From Christiangramia sediminis (GTDB lineage: Bacteria; Bacteroidota; Bacteroidia; Flavobacteriales; Flavobacteriaceae): a stretch of 64,000 nucleotides of DNA. The translations under genes were made by a program, and so were the position numbers. A model generated the notes under the pieces. The model did not search any database and had not been told where the DNA came from. It saw only the letters and a program-made list of their open reading frames with translations. The stretch is from assembly GCF_020552705.1 (NCBI RefSeq), contig NZ_JAJBZG010000002.1, forward strand, positions 744,001 through 808,000, written 5' to 3'. Below are positions 47,836 to 57,101 of the stretch, one piece after another; positions within the stretch are counted from its first letter, which is position 1; each line of letters begins with the position of its first letter.

Positions 47836-48210
47836 TTACTTCTTTGGGCGTTTTGCTCCGTATTTAGATCTACGCTGAGTTCTACCTTCAACACCGGCAG
47901 TATCTAGCGCACCACGAACAATGTGATATCTAACACCAGGCAAATCTTTTACCCTTCCACCTCTAACCAATACTATCGAGTGCTCTTGTAGATTGTGTCC
48001 TTCTCCCGGAATGTAGGCATTCACCTCTTTTCCGTTAGTTAACCTTACCCTGGCTACTTTTCTCATAGCCGAGTTTGGTTTCTTAGGAGTTGTTGTGTAC
48101 ACACGTGTACAAACACCTCTCCTTTGAGGGCACGAATCTAAAGCAGCCGATTTACTCTTCTTGGTTATTTTGGCTCTTCCTTTTCGTACTAATTGTGAAA
48201 TTGTTGGCAT
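47836..48210 (-). CDS. rpsL: 30S ribosomal protein S12
   Basis: S12 of 124 residues at the decoding centre. [18 protein letters not shown] includes the conserved Lys linked to streptomycin response in other bacteria, and [15 protein letters not shown] the second such site. It is the first gene of the str operon and is driven by a full-consensus promoter. Confidence 0.98.
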   Translation of the reverse strand: MPTISQLVRKGRAKITKKSKSAALDSCPQRRGVCTRVYTTTPKKPNSAMRKVARVRLTNGKEVNAYIPGEGHNLQEHSIVLVRGGRVKDLPGVRYHIVRGALDTAGVEGRTQRRSKYGAKRPKK

Positions 48211-48265
48211 AATTTCCTATACACTAATTATTAATAAAATTTACTCCCCTGTTTTTTAGGGTCTG

Positions 48266-48296
48266 CAAAGGTAGAAATAAAAAAATATAATTCAAA
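48266..48296 (-). promoter_or_regulatory. str operon promoter (TTTG-N19-TACCTTTG)
   Basis: On the minus strand TTTG (48296-48293) is followed after 19 bases by TACCTTTG (48273-48266), a complete match to the Bacteroidota consensus. The predicted leader of rpsL is about 48 bases. Confidence 0.85.
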
Positions 48297-48481
48297 TATT
48301 ATCTTATTTATTTAATTTAGAATTCTTTAAATATTACAAATAATGTTCATTTATCATTTAACATTAGATACACAGCCTTTAAAAGCACCCGTATAATCTC
48401 ATACACATACAGATAGAGTGTAATTAATAAATAAGACAACTACTCAAACATTAATTTTTTGAAAGATTTTAAAAATAAAAG

Positions 48482-48513
48482 CTTGTTTAATTAACCATTT
48501 ATTAGCACATTTG
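48482..48513 (+). promoter_or_regulatory. Candidate susC promoter
   Basis: CTTG (48482-48485), 20 bases, then CACATTTG (48506-48513): one mismatch in each element. It lies 29 bases before the susC ATG. Weak but the best match in the gap. Confidence 0.35.
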
Positions 48514-48541
48514 GCACTGGCTAATTCAAACAAATTTAAAA

Positions 48542-51500
48542 ATGAAAGCAAAATTTAGTAGTATTTTAACGCTATTACTGGCGTTTGTTGTGCAAATAAC
48601 CTTTGCGCAGGAACAAACGGTGTCCGGTACGGTGACAGACCAAGATGGTCTACCGCTACCTGGAGTTACCGTTATTATTAAAGGAACATCCACTGGTGTA
48701 CAAACAGATTTTGATGGTAACTATAACATTGAAGCTACCCAATCTGACGTTCTAGTATTCTCTTTTGTAGGGATGAAAACAGCGGAATATCCAGTTGGAA
48801 GCACAAACATTGTAGATGTAGTGCTGGAAACGGATACCGCTCAACTTGACGAGGTAGTAGTTACCGCCTTAGGTATTACGAGAGAGAAAAAATCTCTTGG
48901 TTATGCTTCCCAACAACTTGATGGTGAAGAAATAACAAGATCTCGTAATTCTAATGCACTTAACTCTCTTAGCGGACAGGTTGCCGGTGTACAAATCACA
49001 AACAACAGTGGTCAACTTGGAGGTTCCACTAGAATTGTACTTAGGGGTGTAGGTTCTGTAACCCAGGGAAATAAGCCACTTATTGTAGTGGACGGAATTC
49101 CATTGGACAACTCGAACTACAACACTGAATCTGCTCAAGATGGTGGTGGTGGATATGACTTTGGTGATACCGGTTTTGATATCAACCCAGATGACATTGC
49201 GAGTATGAACGTACTAAAAGGTGGTGCAGCAGCAGCACTATATGGTAACCGTGCAAACAACGGGGCAATTATCATAACTACCAAGTCTGGTAAAAAAGGT
49301 AAAGCAGAAGTAACAATTAATTCAGGTGTTAGTTTTGAAAGCATCAACATTATACCACAAGTACAGAAATTGTACGGTGGTGGTGGCGGAAACGCACTTA
49401 CAATCGAGCAGTCTGGTTTTGAAGAGGCAACTATCGATGGTACTACATACAATATTGTTGATTATGGTACTGATGAGTCTTGGGGACCTAGATATGATGC
49501 AAACACTGAAGTTCTTCATTGGGATGCATTTGATCCTGAATTTCCAAACCAGTACTTAAATCCAAGACCTTGGGTTTATCCTGAAAATGACAAAGAAGAT
49601 TTCTTTGACACTGGTGTTAGCATCAACAATGGGGTTGCTTTTTCATTAGGATCAGAAAAGTCTACAATGAGACTATCTTTAAACAATACTCAGTCTAAAG
49701 GTATTGTTCCTCAGAGTGAACTTGACAAAACAAGTTTAAACTTCAACGGAACTTCTCAGCTTAGCGACAAGTTAAAAATTGATGCAGGGATTAACCTTAC
49801 AGTTACTGATGGTTATAACCGTCCTGCTTTTGGATATAGTGGGAATAGTGTAATTCTTCAATTCTTCCAATTCGGTCAGACTCAATTGGATTATGAAAGA
49901 TTAAAAGACTATGTACTTCCTAACGGAACTCAGAGAACATGGAATAGAATTGCATTTGACAATCCTAACCCAAGATATACAGACAACCCATACTGGATTA
50001 TCAATAAAAATTATTCAGAAGATAAACGTACAAGATGGTTTGGTAACGTAGGCGGACAGTATAACTTTACTGATGGTCTTTATGTTACTGCAAAAATGTA
50101 CATGGATAATTATGATTTTAAGACAGGTACAAGAATCGCAGAAGGATCTCAGGCTCAGTCTAATTATGTAGAAAACCAAAGAGATTTTACAGAGATCAAC
50201 TATGAAGCAATCCTTCATTATGATACTGACTTATTTGACGATCTTTTAAATGTGAACACCTTTGTAGGAGCTAACAAGAGAGATACTAAATTTAGCCGTT
50301 TAGCAGGAAATACCCGTGGTGGTCTTGCAGTACCAGAAATTTACAACCTAGGTAACTCAGTAGACGATCCGGCGCTTCTTGATTATAACGAAAATAAACA
50401 AATTGAGTCTGTTTTTGGGTCGGCTTCATTCGGATATGATGACATGTTATATCTTACCGTAACAGGTAGAAATGACTGGTCTTCTACACTTCCAGAAGAA
50501 AACAATTCTTTCTTCTACCCGTCTATTAATGGTAGTTTTGTGTTCTCTCAAGTATTAGAGGCAGATTGGCTATCATTTGGTAAACTTCGTGGTGGTTATG
50601 CAGAAGTAGGATCGGATACAGACCCTTACCAATTAAGAAACACTTTTGATAACAGAAGTGCATTTTTTGGAAACATTCGTTACACTCAGCCTACTGCAAA
50701 TAGAAATCCTAACCTAAAGCCAGAGAGAAAAACTACCTGGGAAGTAGGTTTAGAAATGGGATTCTTGGATAACAGAGTTAATTTTGACGTAACTTACTAT
50801 AACGAAGAAACTGATGATCTAATTACACCGGTACAGGTTGATCCTAGTACAGGTTATGGAAGTACTTTTGCTAACGCAGGAAAACTTGCTAACAAAGGTA
50901 TTGAAGCATTAGTTAACATTACTCCGGTAAAAACTGAAGATTTTGACTGGAATGTAACCTGGAACTTTGCTAAAAACGAGAATGAATTATTGGAATTACT
51001 TCCAGGTGTTAATTCATTAGAGATTGCAAGCTTCCCATTTAAAGGAGTTACTTTAAATGCGATTGTTGGTGAACGTTACGGTATCATTAGAGGTACAGAT
51101 TTCGTTTATGATGATGCAGGAAACAAAGTGGTTAGTGCAGGTGGTAGGTATTTATCTACTTCAACTGTTCGAAACCTTGGTTCTGTTCTTCCAGATTACA
51201 ACATGGGTATCAGAAACTCTTTCAGATATAAGAATTTTGATTTTGGATTCCTTATCGATATGCAAAAAGGTGGTGTTTACCGTTCATTAACGAACATTTG
51301 GGGTAACTACTCTGGTATCTTAGAAGGTACTGCTGCTAATAACATCCGTGAGGAAGGTATCGTGATAGATGGAGTTACAGGTGATGTAACATTCAACAAC
51401 GATGGTTCTTACACTGTAACTAATACTGCTGAGAATACTACAGTTATTCCTGCTCAACTTTGGGGTGTAGACCATTATTTTGGTCCTGATGCTCAAAACG

Positions 51501-51754
51501 TATTTGATGCAGATTACTGGAAACTTCGTGAAGTAAGTCTTGGGTATACTCTTCCTAAGAATTGGATGGGTGAAACTGGAATTGAATCTGTAAGATTTAG
51601 TGCTTTCGGAAGAAACCTTTTAGTATGGGGATTAGATAACGAAAACTTTGATCCTGAAGTCGCTACCGGTGGTAGTGGTAACATTCAAGGTTCTGAAGGT
51701 GGATCTTTACCTTCTACAAGAACATATGGTCTTAACGTAGAAATCAAATTATAA
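48542..51754 (+). CDS. SusC/RagA-family TonB-linked outer-membrane transporter
   Basis: Protein of 1070 residues. A signal peptide ends near Ala22 (ITFAQ). Residues about 25-105 are the carboxypeptidase-regulatory-like domain (VSGTVTDQDGLPLPGVTV), followed by a TonB box region (LDEVVVTALGITREKKSLGY, the SusC signature), a plug to about 245 and a 22-strand barrel that ends TYGLNVEIKL. With its SusD partner it should import a bulky nutrient, powered by TonB. No glycoside hydrolases, peptidases or regulators are nearby, so the substrate is open. It is divergent from the str operon. Confidence 0.93.
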   Translation: MKAKFSSILTLLLAFVVQITFAQEQTVSGTVTDQDGLPLPGVTVIIKGTSTGVQTDFDGNYNIEATQSDVLVFSFVGMKTAEYPVGSTNIVDVVLETDTAQLDEVVVTALGITREKKSLGYASQQLDGEEITRSRNSNALNSLSGQVAGVQITNNSGQLGGSTRIVLRGVGSVTQGNKPLIVVDGIPLDNSNYNTESAQDGGGGYDFGDTGFDINPDDIASMNVLKGGAAAALYGNRANNGAIIITTKSGKKGKAEVTINSGVSFESINIIPQVQKLYGGGGGNALTIEQSGFEEATIDGTTYNIVDYGTDESWGPRYDANTEVLHWDAFDPEFPNQYLNPRPWVYPENDKEDFFDTGVSINNGVAFSLGSEKSTMRLSLNNTQSKGIVPQSELDKTSLNFNGTSQLSDKLKIDAGINLTVTDGYNRPAFGYSGNSVILQFFQFGQTQLDYERLKDYVLPNGTQRTWNRIAFDNPNPRYTDNPYWIINKNYSEDKRTRWFGNVGGQYNFTDGLYVTAKMYMDNYDFKTGTRIAEGSQAQSNYVENQRDFTEINYEAILHYDTDLFDDLLNVNTFVGANKRDTKFSRLAGNTRGGLAVPEIYNLGNSVDDPALLDYNENKQIESVFGSASFGYDDMLYLTVTGRNDWSSTLPEENNSFFYPSINGSFVFSQVLEADWLSFGKLRGGYAEVGSDTDPYQLRNTFDNRSAFFGNIRYTQPTANRNPNLKPERKTTWEVGLEMGFLDNRVNFDVTYYNEETDDLITPVQVDPSTGYGSTFANAGKLANKGIEALVNITPVKTEDFDWNVTWNFAKNENELLELLPGVNSLEIASFPFKGVTLNAIVGERYGIIRGTDFVYDDAGNKVVSAGGRYLSTSTVRNLGSVLPDYNMGIRNSFRYKNFDFGFLIDMQKGGVYRSLTNIWGNYSGILEGTAANNIREEGIVIDGVTGDVTFNNDGSYTVTNTAENTTVIPAQLWGVDHYFGPDAQNVFDADYWKLREVSLGYTLPKNWMGETGIESVRFSAFGRNLLVWGLDNENFDPEVATGGSGNIQGSEGGSLPSTRTYGLNVEIKL

Positions 51755-51758
51755 GAAA

Positions 51759-53342
51759 ATGAAAAAGATTAATAATACAATATGGATGTTATTCCTGGGA
51801 TTGATTCTCACATCATGTGGAGAGGATATTGCAGACGTTAACAAAAATCCAAATAGTCCGGAAGTGGTCCCGACTAACACAATTTTTAACAGTGCCACTA
51901 AAGAATTTACCGATTTTTCAAGAAGTTCTTTTAACAACGGTAGATTAGTTCTTAACTGGATGGAGTATTGGGGACAAAACTCATATGCTGATGAGGATCG
52001 TTACCTATACAGAGAAGCCAGTGCAGAAGGTCTTTACACAAACACTTATTTAGTAGCAACTGACCTTAAGCAGATCATTGATATAAACACAGATCCTGAA
52101 ACAGCAGGTAGTGCTTCAGCAGTTGGAGCTAATGAGAACCAGATCGCAGCTTCTCGTATCATGTTGGCTTATATGTTTCACCAATTGACTAATACATTTG
52201 GTGATGTACCTTACTATTCTTATGGTACTGAAGATCCAGATTTCCAGGCTCTACAGGTTGATGAGTTTTTATCTCCTGTTTTTGCACCTCAGGAAAAGAT
52301 CTATGCAGACCTACTTAAGGAATTACGTGAATCTGCTGACATGATCAATACTTCAGAGCCTGTTTTCACTTCTGGTGATAACATTTTTAACGGAGATCCA
52401 GTAAAATGGAAGAAATTCGCTAACTCTTTAATTCTTAGAATTGCGACAAATCTTTCAGAGGTTGATCAGTCAACTTATGAGTCTGCTGCTTCAGCTGCTA
52501 TTGCTGATGGTGTTATGACTTCTAACGCTGACAACGCTGTTCAGTCTTACGAAACATCTGATGCAACTGCATCACCATGGTGGTCAGCATTCATTGGTAG
52601 AACAGACTTTGCAGTAGCTGCTCCGTTCGTAAACCTTCTTAAAGGTGATACTGGTAATTATGGTCCAGATCCAAGACTTTTTGAAATGGCTGCTCCTATT
52701 TCTGTAGACATTGAAGATATCAAGGATAATTCTTACGAAAGAAGCGAAGATTATAGTGATTACGAAGGTGTTCCTTATGCATTCCAGAATGCTAATGATC
52801 TTCCTTTTACTGTATATAGTTTCCCAAGTAGTAAAATTCTTTCTCCTGACTACGGTGAGGTATTGATGGAATATGCTGAAGTAGAATTTCTTCTTTCAGA
52901 ATATAATGACTGGAGCCAGGACAACTATGAGAATGGTGTAAGAGCTTCTATGGAAAAATGGGGAGTAGACGCTGCTGATATTGATGCTTTTGTTGCCTCT
53001 CTTCCAGCTGCTACTGAAGAAACTGTTTTAACACAGAAGTATGTTGCTTTATACATGCAAGCTCACCAATCTTATGCTGAGTATAGAAGAACTGGATACC
53101 CAGATACTTCTATCTTATTCTTACCAGGAGAATCCTATACACTTCCTGCCGTTCAGGCAGCTGAAACAGATGACGATACATACGTATTTGAAGCTGGTGT
53201 AGAAGGAGCTACAGATCTTCCTGCAAGACTTAGATATCCAGTTATTCTTCAAACATTAAATGGAGATAACAGAGCTAATGCAGTATCTGAATTAGACAAC
53301 GGTGATACAATCTTCAGTACTTTATTCTGGGATGTAAACTAA
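51759..53342 (+). CDS. SusD/RagB-family substrate-binding lipoprotein
   Basis: Lipoprotein of 527 residues, lipidated at Cys20 (ILTSC), closest to the SusD-like_2 type. The helical TPR-like part is visible around ASRIMLAYMFHQLTNTFGDVPY and FANSLILRIATNLS, and the C-terminal half holds the binding lid. It forms the lid of the SusC barrel in pedal-bin transporters. It starts four bases after susC and the unit ends in a strong terminator. Confidence 0.93.
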   Translation: MKKINNTIWMLFLGLILTSCGEDIADVNKNPNSPEVVPTNTIFNSATKEFTDFSRSSFNNGRLVLNWMEYWGQNSYADEDRYLYREASAEGLYTNTYLVATDLKQIIDINTDPETAGSASAVGANENQIAASRIMLAYMFHQLTNTFGDVPYYSYGTEDPDFQALQVDEFLSPVFAPQEKIYADLLKELRESADMINTSEPVFTSGDNIFNGDPVKWKKFANSLILRIATNLSEVDQSTYESAASAAIADGVMTSNADNAVQSYETSDATASPWWSAFIGRTDFAVAAPFVNLLKGDTGNYGPDPRLFEMAAPISVDIEDIKDNSYERSEDYSDYEGVPYAFQNANDLPFTVYSFPSSKILSPDYGEVLMEYAEVEFLLSEYNDWSQDNYENGVRASMEKWGVDAADIDAFVASLPAATEETVLTQKYVALYMQAHQSYAEYRRTGYPDTSILFLPGESYTLPAVQAAETDDDTYVFEAGVEGATDLPARLRYPVILQTLNGDNRANAVSELDNGDTIFSTLFWDVN

Positions 53343-53364
53343 TTAGTCACTTCATATTCTATTT

Positions 53365-53389
53365 AAACCACCCTTTTTGAGGGTGGTTT
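53365..53389 (+). terminator. susCD terminator
   Basis: AAACCACCCT (53365-53374) pairs perfectly with AGGGTGGTTT (53380-53389), loop of five, followed by a T-run. It closes the susCD unit 22 bases after the susD stop. Confidence 0.9.
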
Positions 53390-53430
53390 TTTTATTATAT
53401 AAATTTAAACCCAGAAAATATTTTAAATAT

Positions 53431-53438
53431 TAACTTTG
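53431..53438 (+). promoter_or_regulatory. rlmB -7 promoter element TAACTTTG
   Basis: Exact TAnnTTTG match only four bases before the rlmB ATG, so transcription should start at or beside the start codon. A TTTA lies 23 bases upstream; no TTTG at the best distance. Confidence 0.5.
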
Positions 53439-53442
53439 CAAC

Positions 53443-54177
53443 ATGGAAGAAACTACGAGGATTTTTGGAATAAGAACGGTCATTGAAGCTATTGAAAGCA
53501 ACAAGGATATAGAAAAGGTATTTATACAAAAAGGACTTTCCGGACCTCTATTTCAGGAATTGAACCGGCATCTAAAAGATGGTAATTATAATATTTCGTA
53601 TGTTCCTGTTGAAAAGCTCAATAAACTAAGTAAGGGTAATCACCAAGGAGTCGTTGCCAATATATCCCCCATTAGCTTTGTAAGTCTTGAAAAGCTGGTA
53701 GAAGATTCCCAAAATTCTTCTACTACGCCCCTATTTATTTTGCTGGATGGTCTTACCGATGTACGGAATTTTGGAGCTATTATAAGAACTGCAGAATGTT
53801 GTGGGGTTACCGGAATTATCATTCAGGAAAAAGGCTCTGCTCCTATTAATGCCGACACCGTAAAGACTTCCGCAGGAGCCGTATTTAATGTCCCCATTTG
53901 TAAAGTCAATCACATTAAAGATGCAGTTTTTCATCTTCAGACCTATGATATAAAAATGATCGCTGCTACCGAGAAAACAGATGATCTCGTTTATGACATC
54001 GATCTAAAGCAAGCTATTGCAATCATAATGGGTGACGAAGCGAAAGGAGTATCCAACTCAATTTTGAAAGCCGCAAATTATCGTGCAAAACTACCAATGC
54101 TAGGAAACATTGCTTCACTAAATGTTTCTGTTGCCTGCGGAGCATTCCTTTATGAAGCGGTAAGACAGCGTATTTAA
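53443..54177 (+). CDS. rlmB: 23S rRNA 2'-O-methyltransferase RlmB-type (TrmH/SpoU family)
   Basis: SpoU-family methyltransferase of 244 residues. The N-terminal substrate-binding domain starts TRIFGIRTVIEAIE; the knotted SPOUT domain has LLDGLTDVRNFGAIIRTAECCG, IIMGDEAKG and MLGNIASLNVSVACG, the three SpoU motifs. RlmB modifies G2251 of 23S rRNA in E. coli. The start is fixed by the family N-terminus, yet the promoter element is only four bases upstream. Its stop overlaps that of the convergent rhomboid gene in TTAA. Confidence 0.92.
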   Translation: MEETTRIFGIRTVIEAIESNKDIEKVFIQKGLSGPLFQELNRHLKDGNYNISYVPVEKLNKLSKGNHQGVVANISPISFVSLEKLVEDSQNSSTTPLFILLDGLTDVRNFGAIIRTAECCGVTGIIIQEKGSAPINADTVKTSAGAVFNVPICKVNHIKDAVFHLQTYDIKMIAATEKTDDLVYDIDLKQAIAIIMGDEAKGVSNSILKAANYRAKLPMLGNIASLNVSVACGAFLYEAVRQRI

Positions 54178-54908
54178 TCCTTTTTGGGATTTTCCTTATA
54201 GATATAATTGAATTCATTTTCTTCCGGATCATCCTCCTCTATTGGTAAATTTTCAATGAAATTTCCATCTTTATCAAAGTGTCTCATAAAAAGATCATCT
54301 TCTTCTGAATAATCAGGCTTTTGCCAGGAATATTTTGGCGGTTCAGGGATGTTTTTTCTGAATATCAATGACAGACCAAATCCACTCAAGAGTCCAGAAA
54401 GATGCCCTTCCCATGAAATTGAAGGATCTATTGGCGTGACATACCATACCAGGCCTCCATAAACAAATACAACGATAAGAGACAAGGCTACCAGGCGATA
54501 ATGCTTTGAAAAAACACCTTTAAAGAACAAAAAAGATGCGAGTAAATAGATAATTCCACTGGCCCCAATATGATTTGCAGATCTTCCAATTAACCATGTA
54601 AGTAATCCCGTTGAAACGAGACCGATGAGAAGTACTTTCCAGCTTATAGGTCTGTAGAAATAGAAAAGCGCAAGGGATAATATAAATAAGGGTATGGTAT
54701 TATTGAAAAGATGCTTTATATCTGAATGAATAAATGGCGAGAATATGATTCCCCGTAAACCAATAATTTCACCCGGTCTCACTCCAAACGAATTGAATTT
54801 TATCCCAAACCGCACTTCGATCCAGAAAACGATCCAGATCAAAAGCACAAATAAAAGTGGAAAACCAATAGTTCCACTCGTAAAAACAAAAGGTGAGGAT
54901 GTTTTCAA
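54174..54908 (-). CDS. Rhomboid-family intramembrane serine protease
   Basis: Membrane protein of 244 residues with about six helices. Catalytic residues are visible: His and Asn in HSDIKHLFNNT (61-71), Ser117 in GASG and His169 in WEGHLSG. The C-terminal 60 residues are acidic and cytoplasmic. Rhomboids cleave transmembrane segments; the target is unknown. It is convergent with rlmB and divergent from rarA. Confidence 0.92.
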   Translation of the reverse strand: MKTSSPFVFTSGTIGFPLLFVLLIWIVFWIEVRFGIKFNSFGVRPGEIIGLRGIIFSPFIHSDIKHLFNNTIPLFILSLALFYFYRPISWKVLLIGLVSTGLLTWLIGRSANHIGASGIIYLLASFLFFKGVFSKHYRLVALSLIVVFVYGGLVWYVTPIDPSISWEGHLSGLLSGFGLSLIFRKNIPEPPKYSWQKPDYSEEDDLFMRHFDKDGNFIENLPIEEDDPEENEFNYIYKENPKKD

Positions 54909-54942
54909 ATTTTCTTGAATTTTAATTAATATTACAAAAAAC

Positions 54943-54962
54943 CATCCAAACTAGATTGGATG
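54943..54962. promoter_or_regulatory. Inverted repeat in the rhomboid/rarA divergent promoter region
   Basis: CATCCAA (54943-54949) and TTGGATG (54956-54962) form a perfect seven-base inverted repeat with a six-base spacer, midway between the two divergent start codons. It could be an operator for a dimeric regulator. Confidence 0.35.
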
Positions 54963-54987
54963 TAATCCTGTCAGATTTAATATTGCT

Positions 54988-56262
54988 ATGAATCAACCAC
55001 TGGCCGAAAGACTACGCCCAAAAACTCTCGAAGACTATTTAAGTCAGCAACATCTTATTGGGAAAGATGGGGCACTTAAGCAACAGATCAAACAGGGAAT
55101 AATTCCATCCATGATCTTTTGGGGTCCACCCGGCGTGGGAAAAACAACGCTTGCTAATATTATTGCAACAGAATCTGGAAGACCATTCTTTACCCTAAGC
55201 GCCATTAGCAGCGGTGTTAAAGATGTACGTGAAGTCATTGAAAAGGCAAAAAAGAGCGAAGGATTATTTACGACAAAAAGTCCTATACTATTTATTGATG
55301 AAATTCACCGCTTTAGCAAATCACAACAGGATTCACTATTAGGAGCAGTGGAAAAAGGCTGGGTTACCTTAATCGGAGCCACTACTGAAAATCCCAGTTT
55401 TGAAGTAATTTCAGCCCTGTTATCGAGATGTCAGGTTTACATTTTAAAACCATTTTCAAAAGATGACCTTGTAGCACTGCTTAAAAGAGCAATGAAGGAA
55501 GATAAGATCATCGCTGCAAAAGATGTGAAATTAAAAGAATCGGAAGCCCTGTTAAGACTTAGTGGTGGGGATGCCAGAAAACTACTGAATATCTTCGAAC
55601 TTTTAGTGACCTCTGCAGAAAAGAATGTCGAGATCACGAATGAACTTGTTTTATCTAAGGTTCAGCAGAATACTGTTCTATATGACAAAACAGGAGAACA
55701 GCATTATGATATTATTTCAGCATTTATAAAGTCTATAAGAGGAAGTGACCCCAACGCAGCAGTTTATTGGCTGGCCAGAATGATTGAGGGTGGTGAAGAT
55801 GTAAAATTCATTGCCCGTAGATTATTGATCCTTGCAAGCGAAGATATTGGAAATGCCAATCCTACCGCCTTGGTGATCGCCAATAATTCTTTTCAGGCTG
55901 TAAATACCATTGGTTATCCTGAAGCGAGGATCATTTTGAGTCAATGTGTGACTTATCTGGCTACTTCCCCTAAAAGCAATGCCGCCTACATGGCTATCAA
56001 CGAAGCCCAGAGCCTTGTTAAGAAAACGGGCAACCTATCTGTACCTCTAGCCATAAGGAATGCCCCTACTAAGCTTATGAAAGATATTGGCTACGGGAAA
56101 GAATATAAATATGCCCATAATCACGAAGGAAATTTTGTGGCAGCAGAATTTATGCCTGAAGAAATAAGCAATACTACCCTTTATAAACCCGGAAACAACC
56201 AACGTGAAAATGCCCAACGTGAGTTTCTAAAAAAAAGATGGCAAAAGAAATACGGATATTAA
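54988..56262 (+). CDS. rarA: Replication-associated recombination protein RarA/MgsA
   Basis: AAA+ ATPase of 424 residues, relative of clamp loaders, acting at stalled replication forks. Walker A is GPPGVGKT (46-53), Walker B is LFIDEIHRF (about 101-109), and GATTENPSFEVISALLSRC is the sensor region. The C-terminal MgsA domain with YWLARMIEGGEDVKFIARRL is intact. Its stop overlaps the next gene tail to tail in TTAA. Confidence 0.95.
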   Translation: MNQPLAERLRPKTLEDYLSQQHLIGKDGALKQQIKQGIIPSMIFWGPPGVGKTTLANIIATESGRPFFTLSAISSGVKDVREVIEKAKKSEGLFTTKSPILFIDEIHRFSKSQQDSLLGAVEKGWVTLIGATTENPSFEVISALLSRCQVYILKPFSKDDLVALLKRAMKEDKIIAAKDVKLKESEALLRLSGGDARKLLNIFELLVTSAEKNVEITNELVLSKVQQNTVLYDKTGEQHYDIISAFIKSIRGSDPNAAVYWLARMIEGGEDVKFIARRLLILASEDIGNANPTALVIANNSFQAVNTIGYPEARIILSQCVTYLATSPKSNAAYMAINEAQSLVKKTGNLSVPLAIRNAPTKLMKDIGYGKEYKYAHNHEGNFVAAEFMPEEISNTTLYKPGNNQRENAQREFLKKRWQKKYGY

Positions 56263-57101
56263 TCCCTTAATTTATAGATTAAAGTTAACTTCTTACTATC
56301 CTGTTTATTGAGGTATTCCACGATGAGATCTCCTTTTTCATTAAAATAGGCAACACCCTGGTTGGTTAGAGAATTATAAATATAACTCTCCCCCTTATTC
56401 GTTTCTATCAAGATAGCTATTGGATCTGAAGAATTTTCCTGAAATAATCCCAGTCCCTGAGTAGTTTCTTTAAGATTATAATTTTTGCCTGAATACTGAT
56501 ACTGTTTATCAAATTTATTTAATTCTTCAACCTCTATTCCCTCTTCCCTCCCCTTTTCTTCGTTTAAGTCTTCATAAATTTCAGGTTCTTCAACAATTTC
56601 AGACTCCTCGATTTCTTCAGCTACTGGTGGAGCATCTGTCTTTGTTTCTGCAGCTTTTTTTGGCAAATCAGCCTCCACATAGGCATAATCTATTTCTTCG
56701 ATTGAAGTAAATGCATCTCGTAAGGCTTCCTGGTAAGCCACCTGGTAATCTTTCTCCCGGCTTCTACCCTCTTTCGTTTCAAAAACCACCTGATCATTGC
56801 AGTCTACAAGTTTCAGTATAAGTTTAGTTACAAAAAGCCCGGAATTATCTTCAAGCTTTGTTTGCAAACCCAAACACCCTTGCTGTTGTAAGTCGTTTGG
56901 TTTGTTTTCAGTCTTTATTAACGTGTTAAATCCATTTTGCTCGAATAGAAACTTGGTCAAGGAATTCAGTCTGTATTCATCTACTTCTCCGGTAAATTCA
57001 AAAGTTTCTGGAATAATTACATATTTATAATCATTAATCTCCTGTGCCGAGGCAACAAATACAAATCCAAAGATGAATAGGTACGATAGTAATTTTTTCA
57101 T
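56259..57101 (-). CDS. Secreted protein, unknown function
   Basis: Protein of 280 residues with a signal peptide ending near residue 19 (ASAQE). Residues about 150-200 are an acidic Glu-rich linker; the C-terminus holds short beta-strands (ESYIYNSLTNQGVAYF). Two Cys at about 76 and 94 could pair. I do not recognise the family. It is the last gene of a three-gene envelope operon, its ATG overlapping the previous stop by four bases (ATGA). Confidence 0.7.
   Translation of the reverse strand: MKKLLSYLFIFGFVFVASAQEINDYKYVIIPETFEFTGEVDEYRLNSLTKFLFEQNGFNTLIKTENKPNDLQQQGCLGLQTKLEDNSGLFVTKLILKLVDCNDQVVFETKEGRSREKDYQVAYQEALRDAFTSIEEIDYAYVEADLPKKAAETKTDAPPVAEEIEESEIVEEPEIYEDLNEEKGREEGIEVEELNKFDKQYQYSGKNYNLKETTQGLGLFQENSSDPIAILIETNKGESYIYNSLTNQGVAYFNEKGDLIVEYLNKQDSKKLTLIYKLRD

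Larger units (their letters stand above)
48211..48541. other. Divergent intergenic region between str operon and susC
   Basis: This 331-base AT-rich gap holds the rpsL promoter on the minus strand (48266-48296) and a weaker candidate susC promoter on the plus strand (48482-48513). I see no open reading frame or RNA gene in it. The long stretch between the two promoters (about 48300-48480) shows nothing recognisable and may carry an operator. Confidence 0.6.

Noticed and set aside
49135-49452. Antisense frame with Pro-rich peptide inside susC
   Set aside because: It arises from the complement of Gly-rich codons in the SusC plug domain.
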